Notes under the pieces: generated by a model
The model's input: the letters and a program-made list of their open reading frames with translations, nothing else
What the model was told of the DNA's origin: nothing
Database searches by the model: none
Part shown: in pieces, positions 19,139-26,578 of the stretch
Layout: each line of letters opens with the position of its first letter
How positions within the stretch are numbered: position 1 is the first letter of the stretch
From: DASXMX01 sp036794395
GTDB lineage: Bacteria > Planctomycetota > Phycisphaerae > Tepidisphaerales > Tepidisphaeraceae
Length of the DNA stretch: 64,000 bases
Reading direction: 5' to 3'
NCBI GenBank assembly: GCA_036794395.1
Contig: DAIRGS010000001.1
Coordinates: forward strand, 1 to 64,000
Made by a program: the position numbers and the translations under genes

Positions 19139-22100
19139 CTACCGCTCGGCCGCAGATTGCGCGGCTTTGAGACCGTCGATACAGAGCGTGAGGTAGAAGC
19201 GTTCCTGGTCGTCACGCGATTCCTCCAGCGCCTGTGTGAATTCGCGCACGGCCTGCGCTCGACGGCCCGCGCGCCAGTTAATGCGCGCCATGAGGAGCGG
19301 CGAAATTTTTACGCCGCCTGTACGAGCGGTGGTCAGTTGTTCGATGGCCCAGTCATTCCGCCCACGGAACGCGTACCACCGGCCTAATTCCGCGGCGGCT
19401 TCGGCATCGCGGGGGTCGTGGTGAAGCGCCTCCTGCGCCCGGGCGACCTGCGGCAGAAGTGTAAAATACTCGCGGCCCCGACCGAAGGACCACAGCTTGA
19501 TCGTCAGGTCATCGTAGCTGGCGGATAGTGCTGTCAGGCCGTCGGCGGCAAGTGCAACGCTCAGGACGGCCCCCGTCTGGCCGCCGAAGGCGCGGAGGAG
19601 CGTGCCGGTTTGGGCGTCCCAGAGTTTGAGGGTGTGATCCTCGCCGCCTGAAAGCACCGTGATGCCATCTGGCGCAAAGGCGACGCTGAGCACCGCACCG
19701 GCGTGAGCAGGGAATGAGCGAAGTTCCTTGCCCGCGGCGATGTCCCAGATTCGGATGGTCTTATCGTCGCTTCCGGAGGCAAGAAGCCGGCCATCAGTCG
19801 AGATTGCGAGGCTGAGCACCCGGCCGGTATGCCCGGCCAAGGTCCGAACAACCTCACCGGTTTTGATATCCCACAGACGAATCAGCTTATCTTCGCCGGC
19901 CGTGGCAAAGGTCCGCCCATCCGCTGGCGAAAACACCATTGAGGTAATCGCCCCAGTCGCTCCTTTGAAGGTGCGCAGTTCGCTGCCGGTGCGGGCATCC
20001 CATAGTTTGATGGTTTGATCGGCGCTGGCAGTGAGGACGGACCTTCCATCCGGGGCAAACGCGACACCCATTACCGCGTTGGTGTGGCCTGAAAGCGGCT
20101 GCTGCTCAAGCCCCGTGCGGAGATCCCACAACTCAGCGGATTGATCCGCCCCGCCCGAGACGGCAGTTTTTCCGTCAGGAGAAAACGCGACACTCAGCAC
20201 CGCGCCCGTGTGGCCCTTGAGGCGGTGGAGTTCTAACCCTGTGGAGATGTCCCAGTGGATGACGGAGTTATCGTATCCGCCGGAGAGCGCCGTTCGCCCG
20301 TCAGGAGAGAACGCCAGCGCCGAACCAAACCCGTCGTGACCATGCAATGAACGGATCTCAGAGTTAGGCCGAAGATCCCAAAGCTGGAGGGTGTGGTCGA
20401 CGCTTCCCGAGAGCGCCACCGACCCATCGCCAACATACGCCGCGGCCAGCACGCGGCCCGTGTGGCCACGAAGTGATCGCAGCTCGACTCCCGTTTTTAC
20501 GTCCCAAACCTTGAGCGTGTTATCATCGGCGGCGGAAAGCGCTTTGGAATCATCGGGCGAAAATGCGACGCTGTTCACCCCGCCGGTGTGGCCAACAAAC
20601 TTCTGGACGACCGTGCTGGTCGCCAAGTCCCAAAGATTCATCGTGTGGTCATCGCTTCCGGCGAGGGCCTTGGTCCCATCGGAGGAGAACGCGATGCTGC
20701 TCACGCCCGCACTGTGCGATGGAAAAGAGCGAATCTCAGTGCCTTGATCCACGTTCCATAAAGTGAGCGTCGGTTCATGTAATTTGTCCACCCCGCTCCC
20801 TGACAGCGCCAGCTTGCCATCGGGAGAAAATGCAACGGTCACATCCTGTGCGTGCGTGCTAAACGTTCGCACCACCGCGCCGCTTTCGAGATTCCACAGT
20901 TTTAGCGTGCGATCATCACTCGCGGAGAGAACGCTTTTCCCGTCTGGCGAGAAGCACACGTTTGAGACCGGACCAGCGTGGCCTTCGAGCTGCTTGAGCT
21001 TCCGTCCGGTTTGGACGTCCCAGAGACCGATCGTTTTATCGGCGCTGCCCGATAGAGCGGTCTTACCATCGGCGGAGATCGCCAGGCACAGTACGTGGCC
21101 ATCATGACCCACAAAGCTCCGAATCTCCGTCCCGCTTTGCACATCCCATAGCCGGACGACACGGTCTTCCCCGCCCGAAATCGCCAGGCGTCCATCCTTT
21201 GAAACTGCAACGCACCGTACCGCCCCCGTGCTGCCTGTCAGGGCAAGTAAAGGCGGCGGGGAGTATGCATAATGCGCCCACAATCCGAGTTCAGCGCCAA
21301 GCGTCGGTCGGCCGAGTCGGCCAAGAGAAGTGTATGCTTCTGCATACTTTCCGCCGGCATCCACCCACCGGCCGGCCAAATCGAGCGCATCGCCCTGGGC
21401 AAGCAGGCCATCGGCAACGGCAATCTGAGCGGCGTTACGCTGCTTCTCGGCCTCGCTCCGCTGTGCCAGGGCCTCGGCCGTCTTCTGACTGGCAACGGTA
21501 TTGGCGTGTTGAACTTCCTGAACCTTTGCCGCCAGATCCGTGTTCGCCCGCCAGAATTTGATGAATCCGATGCTCGAGGTGAGAAAACCCACAATCACCG
21601 TGAAGCCAACAATCGTCCCGGTGACAAACAGCCCGCGATTCCGGCGGGCAAATTTCGTCGCCCGATACCACCGGCCGGGCTGCCCGGCCGAAACAGGCTC
21701 ATCGTACAGATACTTCTGCACATCGTCCGCCAGCGCACTTGCGGTCTCATATCGACGGATGCGGTCCTTCTCCATCGCCTTGAGAACGATCCAATCCAGA
21801 TCCCCGCGCAGCTCGCGCTGAAGCGTCCGAAAATCGCAACGCCTTCGCCGGGCCAGCTCGTGGGTATCCGGGATTCCGGGCTTGGGCGTGGGCGTCTTGT
21901 TAAGAATGCCGAGTTTCGTGCTGGGCTTCTGCGGCTCCTCCTCGCGAATCATCTTCGCCATGCCGTCAAGGCCGGCGCGGTGAAGCGTCTCAGTGTCGAA
22001 CGGCAGTGCGCCCGTGAGCAGTTCGTAAAGAATGACCCCCAGCGAATACACATCGGTACGCGTATCCACATCGAGCCCACTGGTCTGAGCCTGCTCTGGG

Positions 22101-22765
22101 CTCATGTATTCCGGCGTGCCGATCAGCGCGCCGGTTTGCGTAAACAGCGTGTGCTGGGTGAGCTGCTGATTGGTGGCCTTGGCGATGCCAAAATCGATCA
22201 CCTTGGGAACCGGCTTGCCATCGAACACGGTCACCAGGATGTTGGATGGTTTGAGATCGCGGTGAATGATTCCCTTCTGGTGGGCATGCTGAATGGCGTG
22301 GCAGACGGGAATGAACAATTCGAGCCGTTCGCGCGTGGTGAGCTTGGTCTGATCGCAGTAATCGGTGAGGGGCACGCCCGGCACGTGCTCCATCGCGAAG
22401 TAAGGCCGGCCGGTGTCGGTCATGCCCGCTTCAAACACGCGGGCGACGTTCGGATGGTTCATCAGCGCCAGCGCCTGACGTTCGGCGTCAAAGCGGGCGA
22501 CAACCTCCTTGGTATCCATCCCCAGCTTGATGACCTTGAGCGCCACAATCCGCCGGATCGGCTCGCGCTGCTCGGCCTTATACACCTGGCCCATGCCGCC
22601 CTCACCCAGGCTTTCGAGAATGCGATAATGAGCGATAAACTCCGGAAGCTCCCTGGGGGAGCGGCTTTTGGCCGAACGCGGAACTTCAGCGGCCTTCGGG
22701 GCGGGTCCTGCCGGGCGCGTCGTCCCTGCGTTGAGGGTGTCTCCGGACTGGGGGCTCTCAGACAT
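19139..22765 (-). CDS. Ser/Thr protein kinase with fourteen WD40 repeats
   Basis: A 1208-residue membrane-bound sensor kinase-type protein. The N-terminal Hanks-type kinase (about 45-345) has GEGGMGQVYKA, VALKVIKLG, HRDLKPSNIL, IDFGIAKA and GTPEYMSPEQA, so it looks active. A transmembrane helix follows (about 385-410), then a short coiled coil rich in Ala/Glu/Gln. From about residue 505 I count fourteen WD40 units of about 42 residues, each ending in a LWD-like turn, enough for two seven-bladed propellers. The last 100 residues look like TPR helices. AAGG lies 8 bases before the ATG. This architecture is characteristic of planctomycetes; targets are unknown. Confidence 0.92.
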   Translation of the reverse strand: MSESPQSGDTLNAGTTRPAGPAPKAAEVPRSAKSRSPRELPEFIAHYRILESLGEGGMGQVYKAEQREPIRRIVALKVIKLGMDTKEVVARFDAERQALALMNHPNVARVFEAGMTDTGRPYFAMEHVPGVPLTDYCDQTKLTTRERLELFIPVCHAIQHAHQKGIIHRDLKPSNILVTVFDGKPVPKVIDFGIAKATNQQLTQHTLFTQTGALIGTPEYMSPEQAQTSGLDVDTRTDVYSLGVILYELLTGALPFDTETLHRAGLDGMAKMIREEEPQKPSTKLGILNKTPTPKPGIPDTHELARRRRCDFRTLQRELRGDLDWIVLKAMEKDRIRRYETASALADDVQKYLYDEPVSAGQPGRWYRATKFARRNRGLFVTGTIVGFTVIVGFLTSSIGFIKFWRANTDLAAKVQEVQHANTVASQKTAEALAQRSEAEKQRNAAQIAVADGLLAQGDALDLAGRWVDAGGKYAEAYTSLGRLGRPTLGAELGLWAHYAYSPPPLLALTGSTGAVRCVAVSKDGRLAISGGEDRVVRLWDVQSGTEIRSFVGHDGHVLCLAISADGKTALSGSADKTIGLWDVQTGRKLKQLEGHAGPVSNVCFSPDGKSVLSASDDRTLKLWNLESGAVVRTFSTHAQDVTVAFSPDGKLALSGSGVDKLHEPTLTLWNVDQGTEIRSFPSHSAGVSSIAFSSDGTKALAGSDDHTMNLWDLATSTVVQKFVGHTGGVNSVAFSPDDSKALSAADDNTLKVWDVKTGVELRSLRGHTGRVLAAAYVGDGSVALSGSVDHTLQLWDLRPNSEIRSLHGHDGFGSALAFSPDGRTALSGGYDNSVIHWDISTGLELHRLKGHTGAVLSVAFSPDGKTAVSGGADQSAELWDLRTGLEQQPLSGHTNAVMGVAFAPDGRSVLTASADQTIKLWDARTGSELRTFKGATGAITSMVFSPADGRTFATAGEDKLIRLWDIKTGEVVRTLAGHTGRVLSLAISTDGRLLASGSDDKTIRIWDIAAGKELRSFPAHAGAVLSVAFAPDGITVLSGGEDHTLKLWDAQTGTLLRAFGGQTGAVLSVALAADGLTALSASYDDLTIKLWSFGRGREYFTLLPQVARAQEALHHDPRDAEAAAELGRWYAFRGRNDWAIEQLTTARTGGVKISPLLMARINWRAGRRAQAVREFTQALEESRDDQERFYLTLCIDGLKAAQSAAER

Positions 22766-23159
22766 TTCGGGGACCTTAACGTCTTAAAGGGGCGGGAAAT
22801 TCCGCTGCAAAATAACTCTGTTGTATGAAGGTGTCCAGATTCAGTTACTTCCCGATGCCACGAAACCAGGGCGATCGCATATGCGCAGGGCGGGAGTGCG
22901 AGGCTCCCGCCGAGCCGTNNNNNNNNNNCCGAGCCGTGTTTTTCGATCGAGCCAAGGCTCGGCAGGAGCCTCGCACTCCCCTGTTTCTCGCCGGAGGGAC
23001 CATATGCGATGGCCCTGGCCACGAAACGTACTATTATGGAGAGTGCGGAGAGTGACTGATTACCGGCGGGAGTGCGAGGCTCCTGCAAGGTAGACCACTT
23101 GTGAAACCATACGGCTCGGCGGGAGCCTCGCACTCGCGGAGGCACAGTCAGGGAGTCCA
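22766..23159. repeat. Intergenic palindrome pairs around an assembly gap
   Basis: No gene is supported here. Two pairs of the GGGAGTGCGAGGCTCC family lie head to head: 22892-22915 with 22957-22980, and 23068-23086 with 23114-23136. The first pair is flanked by outer arms GCGATCGCATATGCGC (22871 on) and a CATATGCGAT near 23002. Ns at 22919-22928 fall in the loop of the first pair, and the bases on each side repeat CCGAGCCGTG, so assembly probably collapsed there. Confidence 0.8.
22919..22928. other. Assembly gap (10 N)
   Basis: Ten Ns between two arms of a palindrome. GAGCCGT occurs both before and after, so the real gap length is unknown and may be zero or a duplicated repeat unit. Confidence 0.95.
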
Positions 23160-24512
23160 TTGTCTTCAGATCGAAAGCGAGCGGAGTTGTCGGTTCATCA
23201 GGAGCGGGCCGTTTTGGTGGGGGTGATCCTGCCGGGCTCGAACGCCGATCCGCGCGATCCACTGGGCGAGCTGGGCTCGCTGGCCAAAACCGCCGGGGCG
23301 CGGGTTGTCGGGCAGATCCTGCAGAATCGCAAGACGCGCGATGCCGGCACGTATGTGGGCAGCGGAAAGGTGATCGAGATCGCGCACCTGGCTCAAAAGG
23401 AAAAGGCGAATGTCGTCATCTTCGACAACGACTTGACGCCCGGCCAGATCGGAGCATTGGAGCGCATCATCAATAAGGAGCTGGGCGTTCCTCGCGGCAA
23501 GGAAGGCGTTAAGGTCCTTGATCGATCCGAATTGATCCTCGATATCTTCGCCACCCGCGCCCAAACCCACGAAGCCAAGCTCCAGGTTGAGCTGGCCCAG
23601 ATGCAATACACCTACCCCCGGCTGGCCCGCATGTGGGGCCACCTTGAACGCATCGCCGGTGGAGGCCAGGCCATGGGCATCGGCACCCGCGGCCCAGGTG
23701 AAACACAGCTCGAAACAGACCGCCGAATCGTCCGAAAAAGAATTTCAGATCTCAAATCTGAAATTGAGATCATCCAAGCCCGCAAAAGCCGACTGGTGGA
23801 GCAGAGAAATCTCGATCATTTCACGGTGTGCGTCGTCGGTTACACTAATGCCGGCAAGAGCACGCTTTTCAACACCCTGACCGCTGCCGGCACCTACGCC
23901 GACAACAAACTCTTCGCCACGCTCGACACCAAGACGCGGGCCTGGCGGCTTGAACGGGGCACGGAAGTTTTACTCTCCGACACCGTCGGCTTCGTGCGAG
24001 ATCTGCCGCACAATCTGGTGGCAAGTTTCAAGGCAACGCTGGAAGAAGCAGTGCATGCGGATCTCTTGCTGCATGTATTGGACGTGGGACACCCGCACGC
24101 ACAACAGCAGTTCGACAGCGTGCATACCGTGCTGGAAGAAATCGACGCCAAGGGCAAGCCCGAAATCCTGCTGCTGAATAAGACCGACACCGAGGCCGGC
24201 GAAGACGCCTGGCCAACCTGGCGCACCCTGCACCCCGACGCAATTCCCATCAGCGCCAAGGCCGGCACGGGCTTGGATAAATTGGCCGAAGCGGTCTTCA
24301 ATTACGTACGTGGGCAACAGGTGGATGTAACCCTGGAAGCGGACGTAGCCAATGGCCGGCTGCTCGCATTCATCGAATCCCACACCCGGATTCACGATCG
24401 CAGCTACACCGATGGCCGCGTGCAACTCAAGGCGATCATGGGCAAACGTACCCTCGCGGATTTATCGAGAAATGAGCAAGTTGAGGTGAAGAAGGTGGAT
24501 GCAGCGAGATAG
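23160..24512 (+). CDS. hflX: GTPase HflX
   Basis: A 450-residue HflX-type GTPase, which binds the 50S subunit and splits stalled or stress-arrested ribosomes. The N-terminal HflX domain (about 15-190) includes GSGKVIEIAHLAQKEKANVV and FDNDLTPGQ. A coiled segment precedes the G domain (about 220-400): G1 is GYTNAGKST, G2/G3 region DTKTRAW and SDTVGFVRDLPH, G4 is LLNKTD. The C-terminus is Lys-rich. The start is TTG with AGGGAG 4 bases upstream; this ribosome binding site directly adjoins a palindrome arm ending near 23136. The 3' end overlaps a broken PIN-domain gene on the other strand. Confidence 0.93.
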   Translation: MSSDRKRAELSVHQERAVLVGVILPGSNADPRDPLGELGSLAKTAGARVVGQILQNRKTRDAGTYVGSGKVIEIAHLAQKEKANVVIFDNDLTPGQIGALERIINKELGVPRGKEGVKVLDRSELILDIFATRAQTHEAKLQVELAQMQYTYPRLARMWGHLERIAGGGQAMGIGTRGPGETQLETDRRIVRKRISDLKSEIEIIQARKSRLVEQRNLDHFTVCVVGYTNAGKSTLFNTLTAAGTYADNKLFATLDTKTRAWRLERGTEVLLSDTVGFVRDLPHNLVASFKATLEEAVHADLLLHVLDVGHPHAQQQFDSVHTVLEEIDAKGKPEILLLNKTDTEAGEDAWPTWRTLHPDAIPISAKAGTGLDKLAEAVFNYVRGQQVDVTLEADVANGRLLAFIESHTRIHDRSYTDGRVQLKAIMGKRTLADLSRNEQVEVKKVDAAR

Positions 24513-24737
24513 TCCGACAGTGCGCCCTTGCTTATCAAGACGGGCAACTGCTGTAGTGTTTCCCAATCGCACCAGTTCACGGCGCACTTCGTAATCCGCA
24601 ATTTCGGGAACGATGAAACGAGTACCAGCCCTCGCGCGATCCGCGAGCCATTTGCGGCAGGCGTCGGCAAGGGGCAAACGAAGCCGCTGCATGAGCAAGC
24701 CCAAAGGCCCGGAATCGAGAATGACGATTGATTTCAC
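24462..24737 (-). pseudogene. Truncated PIN-domain toxin (VapC-like)
   Basis: A 91-residue reading frame starting at GTG 24737, which overlaps the stop of the antitoxin-like gene (GTGA). It begins with a PIN strand and first Asp (IVILDSGPLGLL), and continues with FIVPEIADYEVRRELVR, holding the second acidic residue. Homology stops near VARLDK; the remaining 20 residues are antisense to the end of hflX, and the third and fourth acidic residues of a normal 130-residue PIN ribonuclease are missing. It is therefore a 3'-truncated toxin remnant. The call as a PIN family member rests on these motifs and the coupled antitoxin. Confidence 0.65.
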
Positions 24738-25019
24738 GGGTAGACCGGACGAACGGACAGAGAATTTTCGTTCATGGATTTGCGGAACTCTTCCCATTGC
24801 TGCTGGCGACGAGCGATCTCGAGGGGATCCGAGGTTGCGTCCTCCGCGTCCCATTGCGCGAGCAGGTCCAGCGTGGCTTGATCAGGCGGTATCTGTACGG
24901 GGGGGGAGGCTCTGTTCAATTAACCTTCTGGCGAATTCTGCTTCATCAACGCCGAGCCGGGCTGCCTCGCTTCGAAGGCGCCGCGCCGTTTCGGACGAAA
25001 TTGGAATCATCAGCGTCAT
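24734..25019 (-). pseudogene. Frameshifted antitoxin partner of the PIN remnant
   Basis: From ATG 25019 the frame reads MTLMIPISSETARRLRSEAA and GVDEAEFARRLIEQSLPP, a ribbon-helix-helix-like antitoxin start, then stops after a run of eight C (24899-24906 on the complement). Removing one C joins it to the second part, DQATLDLLAQWDAEDATSD and RRQQQWEEFRKSMNENSLS, ending in a TGA that overlaps the toxin GTG. The restored product would be 94 residues. Either the extra base is a homopolymer sequencing error, a slippage site, or a true inactivating mutation; with the toxin also truncated, decay is the likelier reading. Confidence 0.6.
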
Positions 25020-25074
25020 ACAAGTCCGATCGAATCTAACTGGTAATTATACGACCAATTCCAGATTTCGGCAG

Positions 25075-26559
25075 CTATACCAGGATATCGCTGATGACCT
25101 TCCCATGAACATCGGTCAGACGACGCTCGGCGCCGTTGTGATAGAAGGTCAGGCGTTCGTGGTTGAGGCCAAGGATGTTCAGGATCGTGGCGTGCAGGTC
25201 GTAGATGGTGGTGATGTCTTGGATGGCCTCGTAGCCAAATTCATCAGTTGCACCGTATGAATACGCACGCTTGACCCCTGCGCCGACCAGCCAGACGGTA
25301 AATCCACGGGGATTGTGATCGCGGCCGCTCGCACCCTTTTGAAAGGTCGGCATTCGTCCGAATTCGGTGACCCAGGCGACGAGGGTTTGATCGAGCATGC
25401 CGCGGGAGCGGAGGTCGCGGAGCAGGGCGGCCACGGGTTGATCGAGGATGGGGCCGTGGACGTCATATTGCTTTTTGAGCGTCTTGTGGCCATCCCAGTT
25501 GCCCACGCCTTCGCCCATCGCGTAAGCGCCGTTGAACAGTTGGACGAACCGCACGCCACGTTCAAGCAACCGGCGGGCAAGAACGCAATTTCGGGCAAAG
25601 CCAGCCTTAAGCTTATTTTCGCTTTCCGTCCCATACGACGCGCGAATTGATTGCGGTTCGTTGGAAAGGTCGGCTACCTCCGCCGCACCCAACTGCATTC
25701 GCGCCGCCAACTCATAGCTTGCGATGCGCGCGCTAAGCTCGGCATCGCCGGGGTGATCGCGAAGGTTCTGCTCGTTGAGGAGCTTAAGCATGTCGCGGGT
25801 GGCGCGATCGTCGGCGAGACTGAGGGAGTTCGGGCGGGCGAGGTTGGCGATGGGCTTGTCAGCGTTAAAGGCAGTGCCCTGAAATACTCCAGGCAGAAAA
25901 CCCGCTTGCCACTGTGCGGGGCCAGTCTGAGGGACGCCGCGCGGATCGGGGATGGCGACGAATGCTGGCAGGTTGTCGGCCTCGGAGCCCAAGGCGTACG
26001 AAACCCACGCGCCCATGCTGGGGAACCCTTCAAGTGTAAATCCAGTGCCCATTTGGCTCTCGGCTGGACCATGCGTATTACTGCGCGCAGTCATCGAATG
26101 GATGAAGCACATTTCGTCGGCGAGTTCACCGAGATGTGGAAGCAGATCGGAAGTATATTTTCCCGATTGCCCACGGGGGCGGAACGCGTAGGGGCTGGCG
26201 GAGAGGCTGCCCTGTTCGCCCTGAAAGGTGATGAGATTCGAGGCGCCGGGCATGGGTTGGCCGTGCCGTCGGATGAGTTCGGGTTTGTAGTCGAAGGTAT
26301 CGAGGTGGCTGCATCCGCCCGAACAGAAGATAAGCAGGACCTGCTTGGCGCGGGGCGCGAACTGGGCCGGACGCGCCGCCACGGGAGCCTGCGGATTGAT
26401 CATCGGGCGGATGGGCGCGGGGCGATCCGCGGCGAGGAGTTTGTGCTGGTTGAGTAGATGAACCAGCGCGATGCCGCCAAGACCGGTGGCCGCGCGCGAG
26501 AGGAATGACCGGCGATCGAGCATCGAGTGGCCATTGAAGGATGGAATATCGTTTTCCAT
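25075..26559 (-). CDS. DUF1501 protein with Tat-type leader
   Basis: A 494-residue protein from the start at 26559 (a start at 26607 would overlap the upstream gene). The leader LDRRSFLSRAATGLGG is twin-arginine-like. The body has DUF1501 landmarks: QVLLIFCSGGCSHLDTFDYKP, SMTARSNTHGPAE, SYALGSEADNLPAFVAIPDP, and near the end EFGRMPTFQKGASGRDHNPRGFTVWLVGAGVK, related to the alkaline-phosphatase/sulfatase fold. It ends with DITTIYDLHATILNILGL. It follows the DUF1549/1553 gene with only about 20 bases between stop and start, the pairing seen across planctomycetes. Role unknown, thought to be extracytoplasmic polymer degradation. Confidence 0.9.
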   Translation of the reverse strand: MENDIPSFNGHSMLDRRSFLSRAATGLGGIALVHLLNQHKLLAADRPAPIRPMINPQAPVAARPAQFAPRAKQVLLIFCSGGCSHLDTFDYKPELIRRHGQPMPGASNLITFQGEQGSLSASPYAFRPRGQSGKYTSDLLPHLGELADEMCFIHSMTARSNTHGPAESQMGTGFTLEGFPSMGAWVSYALGSEADNLPAFVAIPDPRGVPQTGPAQWQAGFLPGVFQGTAFNADKPIANLARPNSLSLADDRATRDMLKLLNEQNLRDHPGDAELSARIASYELAARMQLGAAEVADLSNEPQSIRASYGTESENKLKAGFARNCVLARRLLERGVRFVQLFNGAYAMGEGVGNWDGHKTLKKQYDVHGPILDQPVAALLRDLRSRGMLDQTLVAWVTEFGRMPTFQKGASGRDHNPRGFTVWLVGAGVKRAYSYGATDEFGYEAIQDITTIYDLHATILNILGLNHERLTFYHNGAERRLTDVHGKVISDILV

Positions 26560-26578
26560 TGGATTCTCGCGGCGCGAT

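Noticed and set aside
21272..22828. A 518-codon open frame on the plus strand opposite the WD40 kinase
   Set aside because: It is antisense to the kinase and propeller-coding DNA, has no recognisable domain and no start signal; the kinase on the other strand has full motifs.
24955..25019. A separate 45-residue antitoxin gene
   Set aside because: The frame continues into the 61-residue frame downstream when one C is removed, so the two are parts of a single broken gene.
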